Below are positions 1-11,955 of a stretch of DNA of 64,000 nt, piece after piece; position 1 is the stretch's first letter; each line of letters begins with the position of its first letter. Source of the stretch: Megascapheus bottae (taxonomy: Eukaryota > Chordata > Mammalia > Rodentia > Geomyidae). A program made the translations under genes and the position numbers. The stretch is from assembly GCA_024803745.1 (NCBI GenBank), contig JANJXV010000002.1, positions 38,771,001 through 38,835,000 on the forward strand, given 5' to 3'. The notes under the pieces were generated by a model that saw nothing but the letters and a program-made list of their open reading frames with translations, did no database searches and had not been told where the DNA came from.

Positions 1-61
1 AGTTAGATAGGAATTGATTGATTAGAAACTGTGTCTGTGTGTGTTTGTGTGTACTAGTAGT

Positions 62-250
62 GAGCCTGAAATCAGGGCCTGGGTGTTGTCTCTTAGCTTT
101 TTTTTTTTTTAACCAAGGCTGGTACTGTACAACTTGAGTCATAGTTCCACTTCCAGATCAGATTTTGATATTTAAATGGGGAAAAGAGTCTCATGGACTT
201 TCCTTTCCAGGCTGACTTCAAACAGTGATCCTCAGATCCCAGGCTTTGAA
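62..250 (-). mobile_element. B1-ID composite SINE, diverged
   Basis: On the minus strand this reads as a B1-type head followed by an ID-like tail. Family landmarks on the plus strand are 'cagggcctgggtg', 'gagtctcatggac', 'ccaggctg' and 'gtgatcctcagatc'. A T-run at about 98-110 interrupts the tail half. It is an old, non-coding copy. Confidence 0.75.
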
Positions 251-261
251 ATAACAAGAAT

Positions 262-1215
262 TGTAAGCATGAGACTTTTGCATCAGGCAGAAAATAGCCT
301 TTAAACAAAAGAAATCATGTATTTGGAAGAAAGAAAAAAACACTTTGCTCATTGTGGAAGAGCAAATATTTCAGTTTAACCAGATGTGAAGGGCAGAAGG
401 ACTTGAGACTAATGTCGTTCAGAAGGGAAATCAACAAGGAAAATGTAATGTTTCCAGATGCTCCACTGTGGGCTTTGGTGTTAACCCGAAACACAGTGGA
501 AGCTTGGACCCCAGGGCTGCCCTACAAATCAGAAATTACATGTGGTTTACAAGTGGGAGATCCAAGGTTCAGAGATCATGCACAGTGTTATAAATTAAGG
601 GATGGTTCATGCTCTATTACAAGTGCCATGATTAGGCCTAAAATTTTGTTTTTCTGAGAATAAATGTAGACAAGAAGTATATCCTTTATTTGATGCAAGC
701 TTGTGTCCAAAGCAGTAGGTGAACTTCCTGCTATGGAGGGATAAGAACGTACAGATATAGATAATGATGGCTCTGCCCTCCTTGCCAATGCTTCCCATAA
801 GCTTAGCAATGGAGCATGTGCCACTAGGATCAAACACATTTGCATACAACCCATTCCCTACACCAGAGAGATTCCAGCCCAGCTTCTGCCAAGACAGGGT
901 GAGAAATTTTTATATTCTGTCTCTTCCACATTTTAGGGTATATTTTGGTATGTTTTATTTTTCTTTCACTTTGGGGAAAGTTTAAAAAAGATGCCTTAGA
1001 TTTCACGAATGTTTCTAGAGAATGTAAGTTAAAAAAAATTCTATTCAAAAAAAAATTCTATTCCAGCTCTCTATTCTGATTACAAATTGTTCCTGAATTT
1101 ATTTATCAGAAAGGAAGAAGACATGAAAGAATACAATAGACTATCTACAGACTCTGTGGTCCTGTATACTGAGTGTCATGTGAGTTATGTAACTTAACTG
1201 ACCATTGTTAGTAGA
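262..1215. other. Unique intergenic sequence
   Basis: I recognise no gene, RNA gene or repeat family here. Open frames of up to about 100 codons occur on both strands but overlap one another and lack any recognisable domain. The only structure is a tandem 16-17-bp unit at 1031-1063, listed separately. Confidence 0.5.
1031..1063. repeat. Two-copy tandem A8-9 + ttctattc
   Basis: The unit (eight A then ttctattc, 1031-1046) is followed at once by a second copy with nine A (1047-1063). It could be replication slippage, or a minute retroinsertion consisting only of an A-tail and a target duplication. Confidence 0.7.
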
Positions 1216-1216
1216 A

Positions 1217-1218
<2 letters not shown>

Positions 1219-1270
<52 letters not shown>
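1219..1270. repeat. (AC)n microsatellite
   Basis: An uninterrupted AC run of about 26 units in unique sequence. It is probably length-polymorphic. Confidence 0.97.
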
Positions 1271-1271
<1 letters not shown>

Positions 1272-1870
1272 AAATGACATTCTTGTGGGAGTAAGTCCCA
1301 CAATTCTTGTGGGTTTGGCTTAGTGGTGCTGTATTTGACAGGAGAATGAAAAAAATGAATCATGGTTTGAAGAGCAGTTATCTTTAATCTCCATTGTTGT
1401 ATCTGTTTGACTCCAAATGACCTTGGTTCTTTGGCAAGAATGTCAGGACACTTAGCTGTGGAGCAAAGGCAGCCATGTAGGAATAAGCTTTTCTTACACT
1501 GACTGCATGGAATATCAAATGAGTAGTGCTAGGGCCCAGGGCTGTCAAGTACAGGTTTAAAAAAAATATTCATGTTAACTTTGAGAAGTACACTATTCAT
1601 TTATCAAGACACTTTTCCAGAAAGGAAAACAAATAAGAGTTTGTCAAGCTCATATAAAAAGTCTTTTATTTTCTACTCTGTGTCTATTTTACAGGTAATG
1701 CATCAATTTTTGGATGACTAGGGTTTGAATTTGGGACTTCGTAACTCTATGAGTTACTCTTTTATTGCTTGTGTTATTTTTTATGCAGGGTTTAATGTTT
1801 CTCATGGGAAATATGTTTGCACTTATACTTTCCATCATAGCTTAGGATAGACACACATATGTATGTAAGT
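1272..1870. other. Unique intergenic sequence
   Basis: No gene or confident repeat is seen. A short direct echo of 'cttgtggg' at 1283-1312 looks like chance. Confidence 0.4.
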
Positions 1871-1873
1871 ATG

Positions 1874-1917
<44 letters not shown>
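1874..1917. repeat. (TAGA)n microsatellite
   Basis: About eleven tetranucleotide units, essentially perfect, ending in 'agatagaaag'. On the minus strand it translates to runs of Ser-Ile-Tyr-Leu, which is a repeat artefact and not a protein. Confidence 0.96.
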
Positions 1918-1924
1918 AAGATCA

Positions 1925-2035
1925 CCACATGCAGCTTTTCTATTGAGATGGAGTCTTGCATCTTGCAACCATTTCTGTCTGGCCTGCCCTTGAACTGTGA
2001 TCTTCCTCATCTCAGCATCCTATGTAACTGGAAAC
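1925..2035 (-). mobile_element. B1-head SINE fragment, old
   Basis: The sequence 'gagatggagtcttg', 'gaactgtgatcttcctcatc' and 'cagcatcctatgtaactgg' follows the B1 head in reverse complement but is much diverged. No tail half or TSD was found. Confidence 0.45.
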
Positions 2036-2640
2036 ATATGTTTTATATCCAATAGTACCAGTTTTGATTACCTTTGAAATTTCCTCATTCTGCTATTTCA
2101 CAACTTGGTTAAAGCAGGCCCCCATACGTTTATTCCACTGGTAATTTGCTGTGCTAGGTAAGACTGACAATTGATTTCTTTTTCATCAATTATGGAAATG
2201 TGTCAGCAAAAGAGGGAAAGAGGGGGAACTCACAGAGGGAGTAGATTTGTTTTTGGAAAATATTGCAAACACGTGAGAATGCAACAGTAAAATGGTCTGT
2301 CCTCTATAATCATGAAGTAAATTTTACTTAAAAAATCATGTCAGTGGTTAGCTTTTCTAATGTTGTGTCCATCATTGCTTTTCATTGGTCTTTAATTCCA
2401 ACTCTGTCTGTTTAAGGCTTTCTTTTCCTGTCTTCATGTCGCTCATATCTTTAACTCTGTTTGAGAAACAACTTGTGAATTTCTTTTGATCACCATTGCA
2501 ATCCAGTCTTTGTCTTGAATTCTGCCCCATGTATTGATTATATTTAATGTACATTATAGTTCATCCCTAAAGTTCCTATTCATTCTTACTATATCAGTCT
2601 GTTTCTCATTTTTGATATTTTATTCTTCTTTCAAGATTTG
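2036..2640. other. Unique intergenic sequence
   Basis: No gene or repeat family is recognised. Short open frames on the minus strand show no domain. Confidence 0.4.
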
Positions 2641-2649
2641 ATAATGATA

Positions 2650-2730
2650 TTTTACTCAAATATTATATATTGTTATGTTATATTATATATTAAATATACT
2701 ATATTCTATATAGCATATAGTATATATTAG
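2650..2730. repeat. AT-rich low-complexity tract
   Basis: Nearly pure A/T sequence built from 'tatatta' and 'tatagcatata' words with partial palindromy. No coding or mobile-element signature. Confidence 0.8.
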
Positions 2731-2924
2731 AGAGACTTGTTGCACTGGATGATTTTATCAGGATCACTGTGAGATCTCATTGTCCCTGCTGTCCTTACTT
2801 GATTAGGCTTGGTTCCCTCAGGCTTTTTGTTTTGTTTTGTTTTCCTTTGTGTATTGTGAATTCATTGTTGTGGAAGACTCAGCTGTGGGAGGGTCTTTTT
2901 CTTCCCCCCATCCTCCCAAATTCT

Positions 2925-3081
2925 GGGGCTTGAACTCAGGGACTGAGCATTGTCCTTGGGCTTTCCTCAAGGCTAGTGCTCTGCCACATGAGCCATGCTT
3001 GGTATGTTGTACCAAGGAATCAAACCCGGGTCTTTGGGCATGTTAGGCAAGCACTCCACCGCTAGGCCAAACTCAAGCCCT
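2925..3081 (-). mobile_element. ID-like dimer SINE, minus strand
   Basis: The plus strand shows the reverse complement of the tRNA-derived dimer: 'ggggcttgaactcaggg', 'cattgtccttgggctttc', then 'aatcaaacccgggtct' (the B-box region) and 'gctaggccaaactc' (the 5' end). A separate pyrimidine-rich stretch lies just upstream. No clear TSD. Confidence 0.85.
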
Positions 3082-3082
3082 G

Positions 3083-5250
3083 TGGGAGAAACTAATTATC
3101 GTTAGTCAACCTAGACTAGGAAAGGTCTCCTATATTGAACTTTAGGATTGGGAAAAGTTTGTTTATTCCCTAACAAATGTCAGGTTATGATAAAGAAGAT
3201 TTTTATTAACCTCTGTTTTCTAATATGTGTCTTCAAGTCTTCGTGAAACAGGAGCATAATGCTTCCCAGTTCCTGGCCTTTTGAAGCAGTCATTGCTCTC
3301 ACACATCCTCTGGCTAAGGCTCAAAATCATGTCTACTGGGCTGGCATAGCCATAAAAACCCATACCTTTTTTTTTTTTTGATGTTCACAAGCTTCCCTAG
3401 GGTGTCTGTCTGACATTGAATCTGGCCTATAGGATTATCCTTACTTTCTAGTGAGTTCAGTTGTACATTTAGAAGCATATTTACTAAATTTTGCCAAACA
3501 TTTGTAGGTCTTTCTCATTTAGAGGTTTTGGAGAATCTAGTTTAAACCATTGACAGAAAGTCAGAAATCAAAAATAGGAGGATTTTGATGGGTCTTCTGC
3601 TCTGGAAAGTTTGCACATCCATTAGAAGCAGTGCCTCCAGATAGCTGCCAATCAGCTCAACGTTGTGAACTAGAACTCACATTTGCCTTTTTAATGTCTC
3701 TGCTCATTCACATTTCCTAGATCATAGGGACTACAGAAAGAATATTTGGTAGCAATAAGATTTTTTCCCCACAATTGCATAGCTACTCATAATTCACAAA
3801 TGCTGGTAAAATGAAATATGGAGGCAGAGAGCCAGTAATGTATCTGTTTTTGTCTTGAAGTAATTATTTCCTTAGAGAAAATCAGGGGAAAAAAATCTAA
3901 CCTATTTCTAGTTGTATGTGTATTTTATCACATTTTCTTTTAATATTCATTTTGTAGATCAATGCTATTAGGAGGACATTGATGGAGAATTTTTCCTAGG
4001 GGGGGAGGGAAGGGAAAGAGGAGATCTGAAGTGATGGTTTCCTGCAGAGAATGAACAGCCCTGGTTTGTCCTGTTCTCTTCTGAAGAAGGATCACGAACC
4101 ACAGTAGGAGTGCTGAGAAATGTAGAATCAGTATATTGTCCCCATTCATCAGTCAGCAGTATTCTATGGGCAAGAGAGCATAAGCAAATAACAATATGAT
4201 AATGCATAGGAAAAATGGATAGCTTATGTAATGATATATGCAAATGTGGTCTACTCTGTCCATTAATAGTCTATCCACATAGACTTTTCCATCCAGTTTG
4301 ACTAGCCAAAACCTGGCAGTGCAGACTTGAGGATCTGGGGGAGACTGAAGCTTCCACTTCATGATAGCAGATGGACTTTTTTCTTTTCTACAAAATAATG
4401 ATGGCAAACAGAGCAACACAGGCAATGTACTGGAAGAGGAGTAAAGAAATACGTTTCCTGACATCTTTAACTCAGCGTATTTGATATCTATCAGAATTAT
4501 GGTTTCACAAGGAGATCCTTCTGATAATTTTCTACAAAAACAGACATCTCCCCCAAAGTGACATGTAACTAGGACTGAATAGATATGTCTTGCAACATTT
4601 GAGTGTCACTGTCCTTGAGAAAGAAGTATACAGCAAAAACAAAATGGGGATAAAAATAGTTTTACTTCACTAGGTACCATGTAGGAGGAATGTTGCAGAT
4701 GCTATCTGCTGTCTGTTCACTCTGTGCCACAGAGATCTCCTTAGGAAGAGGCAAAGAAGCAGGTGATGTGGTGAATGCCTTGTCAACAGTAACCTCGGAT
4801 AAACAACCTCTCGGAATTTGCTGTAAGGAAACATTCTTATCTTCAGGATGGAATATGTACTTATAAAAAAAATAAGCCCCTAGTGTAAGAGAACTAGTGT
4901 CCCTGAGAGTCTCTTTTAACCTATGCAATGCTATGCATATGAAATAAGACATTTTTTCACAACTTAAATGTGTCCTATTATAGGAGCAAGCTTACAGACT
5001 TCACTCTTATTTCTGGGCTAGACAGCATGTATCCAACATTGGCAAATAGAGCCAAGATGGCCATCCTTGATGTCCCAAGACCTCTGCCTGCTATGTCCTT
5101 TTCATTGCACATGTCCTTGAATCTATTACAGAGCCTTATATTTGGGAGCTTCACTGATCATATGAATCTACTTTAATAATTTAGTTATTTCTGTATAGTA
5201 AATAGTAAATATCATGTTTGGGAAGATAAGGAGTCAAGGAAAGCAAACAA
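3083..5250. other. Unique intergenic sequence
   Basis: Over 2 kb with no gene, RNA gene or repeat family I can name. Several overlapping minus-strand frames of 90-103 codons (3968-4464, 4662-4952) have no domain, no initiation context I can favour and no splice-flanked structure. Confidence 0.45.
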
Positions 5251-5256
5251 AGCTTT

Positions 5257-5560
<304 letters not shown>

Positions 5561-5564
5561 AGAA

Positions 5565-6920
5565 TTGAAAGTAGATGCTAAGACCATTAAGATGTTATAA
5601 GAATAGCCATTTTCTCTCTGTATTCATATATTCTGTTTTATCCCTTTATTATTCCAAATTTAACATATTCCAAATAACATCGAGTCCCAAGATAATTTGG
5701 TCAGGGTAAAAGAAATCAAAGTTTGGAATCCTTATTAAAATGGCTTCCAGCAATGTCACATTATTATTTTTTAAGGACTAAAACCAAATGTACCATAGCA
5801 TTAAACTTGATTTTTTTAAGACACAGAATGTCATATTAATATTCAGGCAGGGATATCTAGACTTATTCTGAAATACTGTTGCACTAGAACTCAAATCCAA
5901 TAAAAGTAAATGATGCTACATGGTATAAAGTTCAAAAATTGTTTGCCATTTGCTTTCACATTCTTTGGGATCATTCTTGGAAAACACTTAGCCAAAGCAA
6001 TAAATGAAATCAAACCATCTTTCTGTGGTCATGACCTTCACCAAGCGACCTCATAAAGATCTCTCTGAGTCCCTAGTTGAATATGAATTCAACAATTGTA
6101 TAAGTCTGGAGTAACAAATTCACAGTATTTGAAAACAGGGAGTTTAGAGATGCCCATTCTGGGATTCAAATCCCAATTCTGGAGTTTAGGGGAAGGGTAC
6201 AATTTGAATAAATATTATTAACTTTTCTTCACAGAGTTTTCTTCAGTAAACTTGAGGTACTATCTTTAAGAAAAGAATTGAGTAAAGCAATGTGTTAAAG
6301 TTATTATTACAATAAAGATTACTAAATTAATATTTATGCATATATACATATATATGATAAAAAATGGCTTTTATCTGTGAAAAGTTCTTCACAGGAATTG
6401 AGCACTTTTAACAAAGGGACAACAATGAAAGCCCATCGATGGGTTGAATACAACCATCCATCTTCCTCAGTGATAATCTCTGGTGTCTTTTATAGTCATA
6501 GTGCTCTTTTCAAGACAGACCATTATGGAATGCTCACAATGTTATTGACTTCCCTGTTTGGTGAGGGGGCTGGTAGTACCTTTGGATTCCCTTGTGAAAG
6601 CTGGTGTAACTCAGCAGAGTTAGGGACTGTGCAATCTGTAGAACATTGCATGTAGCTTTAGTTGCTAGCTTTCTAGACAACTAGAACTTTACAGGAAAGC
6701 CAAGGCACTATTATGTCTGACATTTTCTGAACAAGTAGGATTTCAGTTTTATGGTGCCAGTTTATGATGATGAGGTTGATGTCCTAAACTTCCCCCCTAT
6801 TCCTGCCATTTGAAATAGATCTACTTTGTCCTGGTCTTATTTTATTTGTATACCAGAATTTAGGCTTTACAGTAAGTGATATATAATTGTTTCCCGACTC
6901 GACACTTATAGAAGCTTATG
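5565..6920. other. Unique intergenic sequence
   Basis: No gene or repeat family recognised. The 92-codon plus-strand frame at 6377-6655 has no domain. The stretch 6320-6360 is AT-rich (tatatacatatata). Confidence 0.4.
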
Positions 6921-6924
6921 TTAT

Positions 6925-7690
6925 TCTGGTAACAGTAAAGCAACCAGAATAACCATGTTCATTGCAGCAGTATTCTCAGATTTTGTCAGTCCTGGGGCTT
7001 GAACTCAGGGCCTGAAAACTGTCCTTGGGCTTTCTCAAGAATAGCACTCTACCACTTGAGTCACGGCACCATTTTTGACTTTTTGTATGTATGTGGTACC
7101 AAGGAATCTAACCTGGGTCTTTATGCATGCTAAGCAAGCACTCTACCACTAGGCCAAACTCCCAGCCCTGCAGCAGCATTCTCCATGGGCAAGGTTTGGA
7201 ATCAGCCTAGATGCTGCTTGGTGCACAAATGGAGATATATGGTATGTGTACATAAGGGAATTTTACTCATCTATTAGAAGGAATGATATTATACCATTCA
7301 CAACGAAAAAAAAATATATTAAGTGAAGTAAGTCAGGCCCAAAGAGTGAAGGTTGCATGTTTTCTCTGATATGTGGAGTCTAGAATTATAGACATATAAA
7401 TAAAAATACTTGGCAGTGTACAAGTGTATACAAATGTATTAACTGATATATGGTAGATCCAAGGGAGAATTCAAACAGTGTAATCCCTTAGAAAGGCAAA
7501 ATCCAGGAAATGGGTTTATGGAGTCAAGGGGAAAAGGGTAGAAGAACGAAGAGAAAGAAGTAGAGGAATAACGTAGACAAAAATTCAATGTTTATGCTAC
7601 AAAAACCAAGAAAAGCCTAGGAAGAGGTGGGTTGGAAGAGATGGGTAAGAATGTTGATCAAGCTGCATAGTATTCTTAAAACATTTTGTT
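6925..7690 (+). mobile_element. L1 3'-end fragment, old, split by a SINE
   Basis: Sense-strand L1 terminal ORF2 and 3'UTR sequence. The part before 6978 reads 'gttcattgcagcagtattc'. After the inserted SINE it resumes at 7184 with the 'ggaatcagcctagatgc' and 'aagtgaagtaagtcaggc' words that occur in the younger L1s of this window. It is diverged and has no open frame. The inserted SINE shows this L1 was there first. Confidence 0.8.
6978..7169 (-). mobile_element. ID-like dimer SINE inserted in L1
   Basis: A full-length minus-strand dimer running from 'gtcagtcctggggcttga' to 'aggccaaactcccagccc'. It is flanked by a 14-bp target duplication, gcagcagtattctc (6964-6977) and gcagcagcattctc (7170-7183), with one mismatch. 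The duplication lies inside L1 sequence, which proves nested insertion. Confidence 0.93.
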
Positions 7691-7699
7691 AAATGGCAA

Positions 7700-9716
7700 C
7701 TCCTTTGTACTTAGAGATTTAAAAAAAGAATACAAAGCTTTATCACATTTATTGTTTCTTAAACAGACTTTAGTTATGACACAGTGTGTCTTTCCATAAT
7801 ACTTAGAGTCCATGAACATAATCCTTAGGTGTTCATTCCTGCTCATCTGTGTCTCAACATGAAATATTGTTCAGTGCTACATTTAGTGTATGATATTATT
7901 ATATTATCAATAGAATGAATAATAAATAAGTGGTTTAAAAGCAGTACTAGAAACACTGGATCAGGTCAGAGCTAGAGATGGTTCTGAGGACATCCAGTGC
8001 TCTGGGTAGTTGACTAGGAGCAGATGTGAGATGCCTTGATAGGTGGCTGAGCACCCTGATTTCTTTGGTGGGACTGGAATTTTAATCATGAGGTCTTATG
8101 TTTGGTAGGCAATCATTCTATAACTTGAGCTTCATCTATCACCATTTTTGTTTAATTATTTTTATATTATATGTATATATGGATATTTAATTTTGGTTTA
8201 TTTATTTACATGCAGTTATATTTAGATAAGGTCTTTCATGTTTTCCCAGAGGAAGCTTCAGGCTGCAATTGTGTACCTATAGTTTCCACAGAGCTTAGTA
8301 TTTTTGTATAAATGTGAAAGGTAGATATTATATAACTATATTGACTATAATGTTTATTCAAATGAGACAATTATATCATCTAGTTAGCTATCATAAGTAC
8401 CTTTATTTCAAAATGAGGTATAAAATCTATAGATAAACAGAGAGATAGCAAATTCTTTATACTGCATTATGAAGGAAGACAAGAATGTCACTGAAATCAT
8501 GGGACAAAACAACTTTTAAATTAAGAAAAAGCAAACCATTTGAACTTTAAACTTCTATTTTTACAGTTTTAGCTTGTTTGAATATTTTAAAAGTTCTAAA
8601 GTGTCATTTATATTGTTATCATGAAATGTCTAAGATACAGTAATGGCTCATAGGTAAGACCAAGTTATCTCAAGATAAGATCCTTTTAAAGTTCAAAAAT
8701 GTATTTTTTTTTCTAGTGAGAGGTGGCAGCTCAAACCATAGGCTCTACATGCTATCTCAATGGGTAAAGAAGTGAATTATAGCAAGATTTCAGGATTAGC
8801 CCAAAGATGATGTGTGAATAGTATACACCAGCAGAGCTCAGAGAACCTGTATTACCTATTTGATCCCTCCTATGCTGAGCTGAAAATGAAAATCCTCTGC
8901 CATGAAGGACAAAAAAAATCCAGGTAAAACTTAGTTCTTTCTTATCAACTTACCACTGAACAGTAAGAGGAGAGCAGACCTGTGAAGGCAATTTCCAGAA
9001 AGGCTAGCAGAGGGAAGGAAGCATGAGATTCCCCCACTTCTCCCCCACTTCTGTCTTCCAGTCATGGAAAAGACAAATGAATTTTCTCCCTGATGAACAA
9101 GTACAACCCAGTTCACAGAATCATTTTATTAATCACTGACAGGATACACCTAGTAAAAGTTTTATACTGGGGTCAAGGAGAGATTAGGACATTTTTACAA
9201 TAGATGAGTCAAGACAGACCACTGGAGGAGCTATGTCAGGATATAAATCCAGCTTCAAGACATTCTTGGATACTGTGATGTGTCCAGGTCTCTCCCAGGT
9301 CTTCTAAGAATTTTTTTCTTTTTACATTAATAGGGTCTTAGGTACCCATTCCTGTCCAGTGTATTTCCTTCTGCATTCTTCATTTCTTAGTTGCATTCTG
9401 GTTTCTATCACCACTTACTTTCATTGAGAAATCAATAACTTGTTATAGACTATAGTAACACCTGAAAGGTCAAGGTCTAATTGTACTCCTGAAGAAATTG
9501 TGCCAGCTAGGTTTGTAAACTATATCTTGTTCTCTTCTCCTTTTCAGAAAAGGCCATGGATCTACATCAAGGACATAAAGAAAAGTGTTTTGGCTGAAAA
9601 GAAAAAATAAAACAAGAAAGTCAAGGAGAAATGCAAGAGTTTTAAAAGCACTTGGGTAGTTTCTTAAGCAATGGAAATGTATTGCTTTTATGGCTGGTTT
9701 AGTGTTTGAGACAAAG
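7700..9716. other. Unique intergenic sequence
   Basis: No gene or confident repeat. A stretch near 8040-8130 vaguely recalls an old tRNA-derived SINE but is too diverged to call. The 61-codon frame at 8931-9116 has no recognisable feature. Confidence 0.4.
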
Positions 9717-9729
9717 AAGTGAAATATCT

Positions 9730-9973
9730 TTTTTGTTGGTGGTGGTGGTCCTGGGACTTGAACTCTGGGCCTGGGTGCTGTCCCTTAGCTATTCATCTCA
9801 AGGCTACCGCACTACCACTTGAGCCGCAGCCCCACTTCCCATTTTCTAGTGGTTAACTGGAGATAAAAGTCTCATGGTGTTTAGTGCCCAGGCTGGCTTT
9901 GAACTGTGATCCTCAGATCTCAGCCTCCTGAGTAGCTAGGAATACAGGCGTGAGCCACCAGGCCTAGCTCAAT
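9730..9973 (-). mobile_element. B1-ID composite SINE with perfect TSD
   Basis: A full composite: ID-like tail ('gaactctgggcctgggtgct', 'taccacttgagccgcagc') and B1 head ('gtgatcctcagatctcagc', 'tacaggcgtgagccacc'). A perfect 13-bp TSD, aagtgaaatatct, lies at 9717-9729 and 9974-9986. The good match and intact TSD suggest a fairly recent insertion. Confidence 0.95.
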
Positions 9974-9986
9974 AAGTGAAATATCT

Positions 9987-10202
9987 CAAGATATAATTAT
10001 GTAGTTAAAGAAATGTCCACAAAATAAGCAATGTAGTCCGATATGTACCTCATTTGGGGCCACTTATATTTCTGAGAATATGCTTCATTCAGAAGTAGGG
10101 ATATAAAAGTAGATAGCTTAAAATAATAATATTATAATTTTGTCCCATTATTAGTATCCACTGACAACTAAAATGAAAACAGATGAGAAATGTATTTTTA
10201 TG
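9987..10202. other. Unique spacer
   Basis: A short AT-rich stretch between SINEs with nothing recognised. Confidence 0.4.
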
Positions 10203-10415
10203 TGTGTGTGTTGGTACTGAGGCTTGATCTCAGGCCTTGTGTTCTCACTTGGATTTTGCAAGCTTGGTACTACACCTTCACTTGCAGATTTTTGTTGGCT
10301 AATTAGACATAAGTCTCATGAACTTGTATGTCCAGGTTTAAACCTCTATCCTCAGAAGCTAGCCTCCTGCATACTTAGCTAGAGGATAACAGGCATGTGC
10401 TACCATCAAGTAGCT
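10203..10415 (-). mobile_element. B1-ID composite SINE, diverged
   Basis: The landmarks 'ttgatctcaggccttgtg', 'aagtctcatgaac' and 'aacaggcatgtgctacc' identify an old minus-strand composite with many substitutions. A short (TG)n lies at its tail end. Confidence 0.65.
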
Positions 10416-10458
10416 TGAGAATTGTCTTTATTCTTTCTTCTTAGAAATGAACACTGGA

Positions 10459-10647
10459 GGGCCAGGAGTTTGGCCTAGTGGTAAAAGTGCTTGCCTAGCA
10501 TGCAGAAAGACCTGGGTTCCATTCCTCATTACTATATACATAGAAAAAAGCTGAAAGTGGTGCTGAGGCTCAAGTGGTAGAGCTCTAGCCTTGAGAAAGT
10601 CCAAGGACAGTGCTCAGGCCCTGAGCTCAAGGACTGGCAAAAAAAAA
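10459..10647 (+). mobile_element. ID-like dimer SINE, plus strand
   Basis: It runs from 'gggccaggagtttggcctag' (A-box region) through 'cctgggttccattcc' (B-box region) and the second unit 'ctcaagtggtagagc' to an A8 tail. A 16-bp TSD, agaaatgaacactgga (10443-10458) and agaaatgaatactgga (10648-10663), has one mismatch. Confidence 0.95.
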
Positions 10648-10663
10648 AGAAATGAATACTGGA

Positions 10664-11781
10664 ATTGCATACCAGATATTTTTTTCTAGCAAAATAACAA
10701 ACTACATACATGGAGGGATGGAATATGGAAGCAGACATCATGTCCTGCTGGTGCACTTTAACAATCCCAATGCAAGTCATCTCTTATCTGCTGTCTAATT
10801 GTGAAATGTTCATTGCTGACTTCATCCTTTTCATTTTCTAAGGTGACTCAAGGTACACATTAAGATGCCAGTTATTAGAAATTTCTCTGTTGTTGGAACT
10901 GGAGAGATTGCTGTTGTATGTCTTAGTATCCTTCTGTTTGGGGGTATTTTCACATGACCACTGTTTGGTTTTCTTTCTGCAGATTTGACATAAGTGAATA
11001 TATCGTATAGGGAACCTGAAATTATTGGGTTTGGCCTTCTGCCTCCCCCCACACACTCCATTTCTCTCTTTTTCTGCTACTTTTCCTTTACTTTTTATTT
11101 GGAGTAAAATAAAAATCCTGTTTTCCTCCTAGTTTTGGATAAATACCCATCAACTAATCAATTTAAGTATAAAAGGTGTCATTTTCATAGATCACAATGG
11201 TCATTTATTAGGAGATTTATGTGGCTTAATCTAACTCTGATTTTATCCCTTTTTGTAACCAGCAAGAAAATGATAGATACTCACTGCAAAGCCTACCAAT
11301 AGAGCCCAGTGCCCAAACTTGCTATTTTTTTTCCTATTTCCCAGGTGCAAGACCTCACCTTAGGTTACCTGTTACCTATTCACCATCTGAATTACTGTCT
11401 GCTAATAACTTTGGGACCCACAAAGTCCTAACCAAGTGCCTTTCTTCCCATTGTCAGATGATTAAGCTTCTTCTCTCAGTTATAGGCAACCTTCATTGAA
11501 CTCATTGGACCATAGCTAGAGTTAGTCCTTTCTTGCTGTTGTTATTTTTACGGCTGAATAGGTTTCATTCCATTGAAATGGAGCTCAAACTCTCATGAGT
11601 TAGGGGTAAAAAGACTGTGTGTCTAGGGGGGAAAATTATCTAACCTCAACTTCCCTTCATATAGCCACTGGAAAATTGTATAAATGGAGAGTGTGCTGTG
11701 TCATAATAAACATCGTATAGTTGTTTAAGTCAGTATGCTGTTTTCATGCTTTTGCATATGCCTGGCCTTCCGCTGACAGCA
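10664..11781. other. Unique intergenic sequence
   Basis: No gene or repeat family recognised. Two overlapping minus-strand frames at 10831-11061 are in different frames and share no known domain. Confidence 0.4.
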
Positions 11782-11799
11782 CTTCTTTCTTTCTCTTTC

Positions 11800-11866
<67 letters not shown>

Positions 11867-11955
11867 CTTTCTTTACCTTCCTTCCTTCCTTTTTTCTTTC
11901 CTTCCTTCCTTCCTTCCTTTTTTCCTTCCTTCCTTTCTTCCTTCTCTCTTTATCT
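11782..11955. repeat. (CTTT)n/(CCTT)n polypyrimidine tract
   Basis: About 170 bp of strand-asymmetric pyrimidine sequence, CTTT units passing into CCTT and TTTTTCCTT variants. The Phe/Leu/Ser-rich frames of 81 and 113 codons here are repeat translations. Mirror symmetry could allow triplex (H-DNA) formation; that is inference. Confidence 0.95.
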
